Positions 58,109 to 64,000 of a DNA stretch of 64,000 nucleotides are shown piece after piece. Position 1 is the stretch's first letter; every line of letters begins with the position of its first letter. The DNA lies in the NCBI RefSeq assembly GCF_003797825.1, contig NZ_RKME01000002.1, forward strand, positions 240,197-304,196, read 5' to 3'. The position numbers and the translations under genes are program-made. The DNA is from Gordonia sp. OPL2 (GTDB lineage Bacteria > Actinomycetota > Actinomycetes > Mycobacteriales > Mycobacteriaceae). The notes under the pieces are model-generated. The model worked only from the letters and a program-made list of their open reading frames with translations, was not told the origin of the DNA and ran no database searches.

Positions 58109-58675
58109 ATGGCGAATCTCCAGATTGCCCAGGACCCGGCCGCAGACGAGCTGCTCTCCACCGACGCGTTCGCGTTGCTGACGGGCATGCTGCTGGATCA
58201 GCAGTTCCCGATGGAGCGCGCGTTCGCGGGACCGGCCAAGATACGGGATCGGTTCGGGACGATGGATCCGGCGGCGATCGCGGCGGCGGAACCGGAGGCC
58301 TTCGCCGACCTGTGCGCGACCCCGCCCGCGATCCACCGGTACGGACGGTCGATGGCAGGCCGCGTACAGGCCCTCGCCCAGGTCGTCGTCGACGATTACG
58401 ACGGCGATGCCGAGCGCATCTGGACCGGGGCGAGCTCCGGCGCCGACCTGTTCGCCCGTGTGCGGGCGCTGCCGGGTTTCGGGGACCAGAAGGCCAAGAT
58501 CTTCACGGCGCTGGTGGCCAAGCAGCTCGGCATCAAACCCCCCGGCTGGACCAAGGTCGTCGGCGACTACGGCAAGGTCGGCTACCGGTCGGTCGCCGAC
58601 GTGATCGACCCGGAATCGCTGCAGAAGGTGCGAGAGTTCAAGAAGGCCGCGAAAGCGGCCGCGAAGCAGGGCTGA
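58109..58675 (+). CDS. HhH-GPD superfamily base-excision DNA repair protein
   Basis: 188 residues with the helix-hairpin-helix-GPD region: DLFARVRALPGFGDQKAKI (HhH) and LATPPAIHRYGRSM-like segment upstream, LLTGMLLDQQFPMERAFAGP at the start. No Fe-S cysteines. Belongs to the short actinobacterial HhH-GPD group (TIGR03252-like as I recall). DNA-repair glycosylase activity is inferred from the fold. Confidence 0.85.
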   Translation: MANLQIAQDPAADELLSTDAFALLTGMLLDQQFPMERAFAGPAKIRDRFGTMDPAAIAAAEPEAFADLCATPPAIHRYGRSMAGRVQALAQVVVDDYDGDAERIWTGASSGADLFARVRALPGFGDQKAKIFTALVAKQLGIKPPGWTKVVGDYGKVGYRSVADVIDPESLQKVREFKKAAKAAAKQG

Positions 58676-58745
58676 CGCCCACCTCTGTCCACCGAATCGG
58701 GCGTGCCACTCCCCCTCGATCCTGACATCACCTAATGTCAAGGTC

Positions 58746-59675
58746 ATGGACTCGAACAACGTCGACGCGCGCAGCGTCGTCGAGCTCCCCTTCCGGCTCG
58801 GGTTCGCGGTCACCGGGGTGGTGCTGACCGCTGCCGAATCGGCGGTCACCATCGCTCGGCTCACCGCGACCAGCGTCCAGAGCGAGGTCAACCACGCGCT
58901 CGGTCTGTCCGGCGACGAACTCAGCAGCGCCCGGACCCCACTCGCGCTGCTGAGCCAGCTTGCCGAACTCCTCGGTCCCGATCGCCCCTTCGGCCGCATC
59001 GTCGCGCAGGGCGGCCCGCTGGAACGACTCCTCAATCCCGACGGGGTGATCGATCGCCTCACCGCGCCCGGTGGGTTGCTGGAGAAACTGACGGCGTCGA
59101 ATGGCCTACTCGATCAGATGACCGAGGAGGACGGCATTCTCGTGCGCCTCACGGCCAAGGACGGCCCGCTCGACCGACTCACGCGTCCCGGTGGGGTCGT
59201 CGACCAGTTCACCGAGAACGAGGGCATCCTCGAGCGCCTGACCTCCGAGGGCGGCATCGTCGACAAGCTCACCTCGCCCGACGGGGTGCTGGAGAAGGTG
59301 ACCGTGCCCGGCGGTGTGCTCGACCGGATGGCCGAGGACGGGGGTCTGCTGGATCAGCTCATCGGCGAGAACGGCGCGGTCGAGCGGGCGATCGCCCCCG
59401 ACGGCCCGCTGGATCGGATCACCGAGCTCACCGAGGTGATCGGTCAGCTCGCCCCCAATCTGCTCGCGATGCAGGACACCGTGCACGAGCTCGCCGAGAC
59501 CGTCGACCTGCTGAACCAGACCGTCGCCCCGCTCGGCGGGCTGGCCGAGCGTTTGCCGAAACGCCTGACCCGGGGCGCGCGCAACAGTTCTTCCGGGTCC
59601 TCGGGCACGCCGTCGATCACCGACGGGTCCGAGCGCAACGGCTATCCACGCCCGGGCGATCCCGACGACTCCTGA
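58746..59675 (+). CDS. Decapeptide-repeat protein (GhhDRLTxxG), 14 tandem units
   Basis: 309 residues. An N-terminal hydrophobic helix (about 13-38, ELPFRLGFAVTGVVLTAAES) is followed from residue 90 by fourteen 10-residue repeats such as GVIDRLTAPG, GLLEKLTASN, GLLDQMTEED, GILERLTSEG, GVLDRMAEDG. Consensus G-h-h-[DE]-x-h-T-x-x-[GDN]. A heptad-like helix (DTVHELAETVDLLNQTV) and a Ser/Gly tail follow. I do not recognise the family. The gene runs 34 bases into the end of the convergent acyltransferase gene. Confidence 0.85.
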   Translation: MDSNNVDARSVVELPFRLGFAVTGVVLTAAESAVTIARLTATSVQSEVNHALGLSGDELSSARTPLALLSQLAELLGPDRPFGRIVAQGGPLERLLNPDGVIDRLTAPGGLLEKLTASNGLLDQMTEEDGILVRLTAKDGPLDRLTRPGGVVDQFTENEGILERLTSEGGIVDKLTSPDGVLEKVTVPGGVLDRMAEDGGLLDQLIGENGAVERAIAPDGPLDRITELTEVIGQLAPNLLAMQDTVHELAETVDLLNQTVAPLGGLAERLPKRLTRGARNSSSGSSGTPSITDGSERNGYPRPGDPDDS

Positions 59676-61009
59676 GCACACGCCGCCGCGACGGCGTCGA
59701 TCGCCGACTCGAGACGAGCGACGTACCGGTCGACGTCGGTCAGGATGGACGGAGCCGTCGTGACCGATAGGGCGATGGTCGTGCCGATCCCGTGTATGCC
59801 GTGGGTGAGGCCCTGCGCCGGTGACAGCGCCGGGAATCCGGTGGTGAACAGGACCGGGCCACCGTCGAGGTCGAGATCGGCCGCGCCGCGGTGCACCGAC
59901 GAGACCACGGTGACGCCGGTGACGCGGTCGGGCCGGCGGTGGGGATCGAAAAGCCGTGCGCCCCAGTGTGCCAACGGCGCGGGGACCGCATCGGTGGCAC
60001 GACGCTCGGCGAGACGGGCGGGTTCGTCGTCGGCACGTCGGGCGCGGTCGAGATCGACCGCGATGGCACAGGCGCGGGCATCGAGATCGTCGATCTCGGT
60101 GTGGAGATCGATGCCGGCATTCCGGAAGTTGTTGCGTGACCGGGACGGCCGCTGCCGGCCCATGGTCACCTCGGCTCCCAGTGGGTGGTCGTGCGCGTCG
60201 AGCTCCGCGTCCAGCGCGACCGAGATCGCGGTCAATGCACCGACGGTCACCGTGTGCGCCGCGGGGAAATCGGCGCGGTCCCGGATCAGGACCCGCAGCA
60301 TTCGCCCGGTCCCCGGCGCGCGGTTGAGCTCGGTGACGGCGTAACCCGTTCCCTCCGTGGGAGGTCGGGCGCGCACCGTGCGATAGGCACCGAGTCCGTG
60401 CCACAGCATGGCGCCGATCCGTAGCGGCAGGGTGGCCGCGCCCGCCGCCGCGACCACCAGGGCGCGACCGTCGATCGCCGGGCCGCCGCAGACCTCGCCT
60501 CCGCTGTCGAAGTGCGTGTCGCGTCTGATCTCGGACGCGTGAGCAACCCTCGGACTGCGGAACAACTCGCGCGCGATCGCCGCCGCCCGCCGTCCGTCGC
60601 CGAGTGCATGACAGATCTGCAGCACCACCACGACTCCCACGCCCCTCGGTGTGTCGGGCAGCGCCGGAAACAGATGGAGGCGCCATGTCTCACACGTCGG
60701 TTCGAGCTGGTCGGCGGTGAGTGCGGCGACGCGTTCGAGACACTCCCGCCACGTCGCCACCGATCGGTGGAGGACGAACTGATCTGCACCGACAGGGCGA
60801 CGGATCCACCGCGGATGGTCGAGATTCGCCGGTATGTCCATCACGCGAACCATCAGATCGGGCACCCGCGTCGCGCGCCGATAGAGGTCGTCGGCCCGAT
60901 CGTCGATCGAGATATGGCGATCAGCAAAGCAATACAGCAAGAACTGGTCGTTCGGGATCGCCCCTGACATCCAGTATGTACGCGCGTCGGCCGGTTCCAT
61001 CCGCGTCAT
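59642..61009 (-). CDS. WS/DGAT-family acyltransferase-like protein
   Basis: 455 residues from ATG 61009. The wax-ester synthase/DGAT active site HHxxxDG appears as CHALGDGRR, with the first His changed to Cys and the second kept. The N-terminus MEPADARTYWMSG is a variant of the usual start of the family. Others: AEVTMGRQRPSRSRNNFRNA and VTVVSSVHRGAADLD. May make wax esters or triacylglycerol from acyl-CoA, or have another acyl-transfer role. Confidence 0.8.
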   Translation of the reverse strand: MTRMEPADARTYWMSGAIPNDQFLLYCFADRHISIDDRADDLYRRATRVPDLMVRVMDIPANLDHPRWIRRPVGADQFVLHRSVATWRECLERVAALTADQLEPTCETWRLHLFPALPDTPRGVGVVVVLQICHALGDGRRAAAIARELFRSPRVAHASEIRRDTHFDSGGEVCGGPAIDGRALVVAAAGAATLPLRIGAMLWHGLGAYRTVRARPPTEGTGYAVTELNRAPGTGRMLRVLIRDRADFPAAHTVTVGALTAISVALDAELDAHDHPLGAEVTMGRQRPSRSRNNFRNAGIDLHTEIDDLDARACAIAVDLDRARRADDEPARLAERRATDAVPAPLAHWGARLFDPHRRPDRVTGVTVVSSVHRGAADLDLDGGPVLFTTGFPALSPAQGLTHGIHGIGTTIALSVTTAPSILTDVDRYVARLESAIDAVAAACAQESSGSPGRG

Positions 61010-61052
61010 ACGAGCACGGTAGCGCACCGCGCACCGCCCACTGCCTCCTCGA

Positions 61053-61610
61053 TCAGCCCGTCCGGTTCTGCAGGTGGACGAATGCCTGTACGTGGATGTC
61101 GGCGCCGTCGACGGCCTCCCGGATGTCCTCCACGGCGTCACCCACCACAGAGGCGATCTCCGCGTAACCGTGGGACGGCTGGGCGGTGACGGTCAGCCGG
61201 ATGATCTTGCGGCCACGGTCGTCGGTGGCGCGGGCCACCACACGGTCGAGGGCGGGCGCCCGCGCGAGGTCCTCCCCGACCGCCGAGGCGATCAATTTGG
61301 GTGCCACCGTGAGGGTTCCGCTGAGATCGGAGCCGTCGAGCAGCAGGTCGTCGACCTTGCCGGGCCGGATCGTCGTCGCGATCAGTCGCCATCCCCAGAT
61401 CATCGCGACGACCACGACGGCTCCGAGCAGGACCGGCCACCAGGCGGTATCGGCCGTCCGTGCCGCCCATCCCTGGTCGATCCGGTTCACCCATTCGTGG
61501 ACCGGCGCGACGTCGGTGCGCCAGAGCACCGCGGCCGTGCCCACGAGCAGGAGCAGGAATCCGATGAGTCCGACGGTGATGCGATGCCAGGCTGCCGGGC
61601 CGCGGTTCAT
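61053..61610 (-). CDS. AmaP-like membrane protein, Asp23-operon member
   Basis: 185 residues with two N-terminal membrane helices (about 11-31 and 58-78) and a C-terminal Asp23-like domain (RKIIRLTVTAQPSHGYAEIA then DIHVQAFVHLQ). AmaP anchors Asp23 to the membrane in Gram-positives. The ATG overlaps the stop of the DUF6286 gene. Confidence 0.82.
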   Translation of the reverse strand: MNRGPAAWHRITVGLIGFLLLLVGTAAVLWRTDVAPVHEWVNRIDQGWAARTADTAWWPVLLGAVVVVAMIWGWRLIATTIRPGKVDDLLLDGSDLSGTLTVAPKLIASAVGEDLARAPALDRVVARATDDRGRKIIRLTVTAQPSHGYAEIASVVGDAVEDIREAVDGADIHVQAFVHLQNRTG

Positions 61611-62230
61611 GAGCGATCACCATTTCGGTCGCGGACGATCTTCACTCGTGCCCGCAGCGGTGCGTCGATCGACGACAGCACCTCTCCGACGACACGGTCG
61701 ATCTCGGACTCCACCGATGCTCGATCGACTGCCTCCCTGGTGGTGACGGTGACCGTCACGGTTCGTCGGCCGACCACGGTGGTGGCGTGTCGAACCCCGG
61801 ACAGCGTGGAGACGCCGGCACTGCAGCGTCGCGCGATGTCGCCCCGTCGGGTCCACATCACCTCGTAGCCGGCCAGACTCAGATGGGTTCGTCTGCGGGG
61901 TCGGACCGCGAGCCACAGCAGTCCGAGTCCGGAGATGATGAGCGCGATCGCGACCGGCCACATCCAGTCCCACCATCGGATTCCGACGAGCCAGTCGGCG
62001 GCGGTGCGCGACCATTCGGCACCCGACAACCATTCGAGTTCGATGAGCAGATCACGGATCGCGATGGCGGCGAGACCGAACAGGGCCACTCCGATCAGCA
62101 CTCCGACGACAGCCGCGGCAGGATTCGCTGCGGGAGTGAAGACCTTGGCGTCGTGGGTGTCCGCGGTCTTGGCGGTGGTCGTCTTGGCGGTGGTCGTCTT
62201 CGCGGTGGTCGTCTTGGCGGTGGTCGTCAT
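61607..62230 (-). CDS. DUF6286-like membrane protein with TTTAK-repeat N-terminus
   Basis: 207 residues. The N-terminus is four copies of TTTAK (residues 2-21). Two hydrophobic segments follow (about 37-62 and 89-110), then a soluble C-terminal domain with TVVGRRTVTVTVTTREAVD typical of DUF6286/Asp23-operon proteins. Both ends overlap neighbouring genes by four bases. Function unknown; likely a membrane partner of the Asp23 proteins. Confidence 0.8.
   Translation of the reverse strand: MTTTAKTTTAKTTTAKTTTAKTADTHDAKVFTPAANPAAAVVGVLIGVALFGLAAIAIRDLLIELEWLSGAEWSRTAADWLVGIRWWDWMWPVAIALIISGLGLLWLAVRPRRRTHLSLAGYEVMWTRRGDIARRCSAGVSTLSGVRHATTVVGRRTVTVTVTTREAVDRASVESEIDRVVGEVLSSIDAPLRARVKIVRDRNGDRS
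62168..62227 (-). repeat. Four tandem 15-base repeats encoding TTTAK
   Basis: The unit ACGACCACCGCCAAG occurs four times at the 5' end of the DUF6286 gene, one copy with GCG for GCC. The 15-base period keeps the frame, so copy number can change without breaking the gene. Confidence 0.92.
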
Positions 62231-62766
62231 CGTCGCTCCTCCCGGGTGTCGTCGGCGTCACCGGCGGTCTCGGGCGCCGGCGGCGGGAGCTCGACGAATC
62301 CGGCGGGCACACCGGAGCCGGCGGCCTGGTCGGCCGCGGTGAGCACCGCGGCAACGGTCACGTCGACACGCGACGGACGGATTCCGGTGAGCCGTGCGAG
62401 TTCTCGGGTGACGGCGATCCGCACGTCCCAGCACACCTCGGTGAGCCGGCACGGCCAGGACACCGCGATCGTCATCTGCACCCACGGCGCGGCCGACGAC
62501 ATGTCGACGGTGGCCTGGGGATGATCACCACCGGCGACAGCACGTCCTGGTGTCGATCCCGACAGCATCGAACCGAGCGCCGTCTGATGTCGGACGACGC
62601 CGTCGACGTCGAGAGCGGCACGAACGGCGATCTTCTCCCCGACCCGGTCGGCGATCGTCAGCGTGCCGCGATCCGACGCCCTCGGATCATCCCTCTCCCG
62701 GGCCGCCATCGCGGCGTCGGCCGGCCCTGCCGGGGCCTTGTCGGGGGCGGTGGCCGTCTCAGCCAC
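62227..62766 (-). CDS. Asp23-family-like protein
   Basis: 179 residues from GTG 62766, overlapping the DUF2273 gene stop by eight bases. N-terminus low-complexity; the domain TIADRVGEKIAVRAALDVDG then PWVQMTIAVSWPCRLTEVCW and DVTVAAVL resembles Asp23/Gls24. Tail is Pro/Asp-rich. One of three Asp23-type proteins in the operon. Confidence 0.75.
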   Translation of the reverse strand: MAETATAPDKAPAGPADAAMAARERDDPRASDRGTLTIADRVGEKIAVRAALDVDGVVRHQTALGSMLSGSTPGRAVAGGDHPQATVDMSSAAPWVQMTIAVSWPCRLTEVCWDVRIAVTRELARLTGIRPSRVDVTVAAVLTAADQAAGSGVPAGFVELPPPAPETAGDADDTREERR

Positions 62767-62941
62767 GGTTCCGGCTCCGGAGCAGTGCACCGAGATCGAC
62801 AGCCCCGTCGCGTTGGAGACCGATCGCGAGTCCTACCGCTCCGAGAACGAGGGCGAGGACGAAACCGCCGAATCCCCCGGTGGTGGCGGCGAGCGCCAGG
62901 AGGAGACCGGCGAGCAGGCCGATCGTCGCGTTGTTCACCAT
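62759..62941 (-). CDS. DUF2273-like small membrane protein
   Basis: 60 residues with two membrane helices (about residues 5-20 and 25-43, GLLAGLLLALAAT and FVLALVLGAVGLAIGL) and a short basic tail. Small DUF2273 proteins accompany Asp23/AmaP. ATG 62941 overlaps the stop of the preceding gene. Confidence 0.8.
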   Translation of the reverse strand: MVNNATIGLLAGLLLALAATTGGFGGFVLALVLGAVGLAIGLQRDGAVDLGALLRSRNRG

Positions 62942-63327
62942 GTCGTTTCCCTTGTCTTCCGTGAGTTCTCGCCGGCGCCGGCCGGACTCGCATCCGAGGT
63001 GCGTGGCCGGGGGCCGTCGGAGGCACCGGTCCCGCGTGACTCGGGTCCGACGGCGATGTCCTCGACGGTGACCGTGGCCGGCAGCCCGGTCAGCCGCTGG
63101 GCGACGTCTCGGACCTCGCCGGCGACGTCACGGATGTCATACGCCACGTCCACGACGATGTGGATGTCGAAGGAGTCGTCGGCGAGCACGATCCCGCTGA
63201 TCCGCCCGCCCGGCAGGTAGGTGGCGATCTCCCCGAAGACGCCGCCGTAGAGTCCGGTCACCCCGGGCACCTCGGCGACGGCATCCGCGATCTGTCGGAC
63301 GGTCGGCGTGCCGTCGTCGGTGGTCAC
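62935..63327 (-). CDS. Small Asp23-like protein
   Basis: 130 residues. The start overlaps the preceding Asp23 stop (ATGA). Residues 8-95 (IADAVAEVPGVTGLYGGVFG, DIHIVVDVAYDIRDVAGEVR, LPATVTVEDIAVG) resemble a shortened Asp23 fold; the tail is Pro/Ser/Arg-rich. Function unknown. Confidence 0.7.
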   Translation of the reverse strand: MTTDDGTPTVRQIADAVAEVPGVTGLYGGVFGEIATYLPGGRISGIVLADDSFDIHIVVDVAYDIRDVAGEVRDVAQRLTGLPATVTVEDIAVGPESRGTGASDGPRPRTSDASPAGAGENSRKTRETTW

Positions 63328-63815
63328 TGGACGCGCGGTGTCTCGTCGGACGGGGCGTCGTCGTCGCCGAAGTGGATGTCGTGGACCGCGACGTTGACCT
63401 CGGTCACCTCGAGACCGGTCATCTGTTCGATGGCGGCGATGACGTTGCGCCGGATCGCAGCGGCCAGTTGATGGATGGCGACGCCGTAGTCGGCGACGAT
63501 GGACACGTCGACCGCTGCCTGACGCTCACCGACCTCGACGGTGATCCCCTGAGTGGTGCTGGTGGTGGTGCCGGGAAGGACATCGCGAACCTTGCCGACG
63601 ACACGTTCGGTGACGCCACCGACGTCGTACACACCATCGATCTCGCGGGTCGCGATGCCTGCGATCTTGGCGACCACGACGTCGGAGATCGAGGTCTTGC
63701 CACGGTCCCCGACCAGTGCCGATTCGTTCTTGGCGAGCGCGAGACTCGTGCCTGCTCCGCTCTGGACGGTCGCCGGATCGGCGGGGGTCTGCTGACGGGT
63801 CGTCGTATCGGACAT
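63324..63815 (-). CDS. Asp23/Gls24 family envelope stress response protein
   Basis: 163 residues from ATG 63815 with GAAGGAG upstream. The Asp23 domain (GKTSISDVVVAKIAGIATRE, GITVEVGERQAAVDVSIVAD, YGVAIHQLAAAIRRNV, LEVTEVNVAVHDIHF) is typical. First gene of the operon of six. Proteins of this family line the membrane and respond to cell-envelope or alkaline stress. Confidence 0.92.
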   Translation of the reverse strand: MSDTTTRQQTPADPATVQSGAGTSLALAKNESALVGDRGKTSISDVVVAKIAGIATREIDGVYDVGGVTERVVGKVRDVLPGTTTSTTQGITVEVGERQAAVDVSIVADYGVAIHQLAAAIRRNVIAAIEQMTGLEVTEVNVAVHDIHFGDDDAPSDETPRVQ

Positions 63816-63902
63816 GCGAACTCCTTCGTTCTCCGTGGGCCGCCCACCCGATCGGTGTGTGTCGCCCCATCTGCAAGAGCGCCACCACGGTTGCGGCCCG
63901 TG

Positions 63903-63908
63903 TATAGA
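63903..63908 (+). promoter_or_regulatory. -10 element of the rightmost divergent gene
   Basis: TATAGA at 63903-63908 lies 11 bases before the GTG at 63919, consistent with transcription starting at or near the GTG (leaderless). No good -35 element is seen. Confidence 0.4.
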
Positions 63909-63918
63909 GTCAGTCGCA

Positions 63919-64000
63919 GTGGACACCGAAAGTGCACGCACGAATTCTGGTGATGCCGGTCACACCGATGATCCGCCGAGTGGGGCGGAGGGCGCCGGGG
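63919..64000 (+). CDS. 5' end of a divergent gene, possibly a sigma factor (cut by window end)
   Basis: From GTG 63919 an open frame runs to the window end (VDTESARTNSGDAGHTDDP). Only 27 codons are visible, hydrophilic and without a known motif. An RNA polymerase sigma factor gene often sits divergently beside actinobacterial Asp23 operons, so that is a guess. No ribosome site is seen; a leaderless start is likely. Confidence 0.4.
   Translation, partial: MDTESARTNSGDAGHTDDPPSGAEGAG

Overview
The window is a high-GC actinobacterial chromosome segment from the mycolic-acid group (Corynebacteriales), most likely Gordonia or a close relative. I base this on gene content and order. Two blocks follow the gene order I remember from Mycobacterium tuberculosis: manA - TobH-like - DUF3499 - metallopeptidase-like - whiB2 - fbiA - fbiB (Rv3255c-Rv3262), and the stretch from typA/lpqW/mshB/fbiC/fdxC/dapC through dapE, the LOG proteins, fadD6, folP2, gpgS, DUF3117 and glgA/glgC (Rv1165-Rv1213). 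Ribosome sites, GTG starts and 4-base stop/start overlaps fit this group. The identification comes from reading, not from a database search.

Layout. 1-2250: end of an SNF2 helicase gene coupled to a SWIM zinc-finger gene. 2461-7327: class Ib ribonucleotide reductase operon nrdH-nrdI-nrdE-(GIY-YIG endonuclease)-nrdF, with a paired NrdR-box signal upstream and a 65-base direct repeat downstream. 7940-10555: FMN reductase, divergent TetR regulator with a palindromic operator, and an HpxO-type urate hydroxylase. 10572-13950: a divergent eccB/eccE pair of type VII secretion genes without the rest of a locus. 13963-21725: mannose metabolism, WhiB2 and coenzyme F420 genes. 21756-31308: glycogen/glucan genes, an RlmA-like methyltransferase, methylglucose polysaccharide (gpgS), folP2, fadD6 and two LOG-type proteins. 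31320-36698: dapE, two VOC proteins, an AraC regulator, dapD, dapC and ferredoxin fdxC. 37088-45140: cysteine dioxygenase and rhodanese; a coupled cofH-like/Baeyer-Villiger monooxygenase/cofG operon at the place fbiC occupies in mycobacteria; then mycothiol (mshB) and lipomannan (lpqW) genes. 45217-51655: typA, a Cys-rich micro-gene, and a thiamine-type ABC transporter coupled to a Nudix gene. 51891-61009: secreted proteins, a lipase-like protein lacking its nucleophile, a lysoplasmalogenase, a sugar porter, an HhH-GPD protein, a decapeptide-repeat protein and a WS/DGAT-family acyltransferase. 61053-64000: a six-gene Asp23/AmaP envelope-stress operon and the start of a divergent gene.

How the genes work together. 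fbiA and fbiB (F420 assembly) and cofG (deazaflavin precursor) point to F420 metabolism, but the local CofH homologue has lost its radical-SAM cysteine motif. dapC, dapD and dapE together supply meso-diaminopimelate for peptidoglycan. glgC, glgM and gpgS feed alpha-glucan and methylglucose lipopolysaccharide. mshB, cysteine dioxygenase and rhodanese concern thiols and sulfur.

The items I find most unusual are the split and partly degenerate FbiC operon with an interleaved monooxygenase, the homing-type endonuclease between nrdE and nrdF, the 10-residue repeat protein, the lipase-like pseudoenzyme and the isolated eccB/eccE pair.
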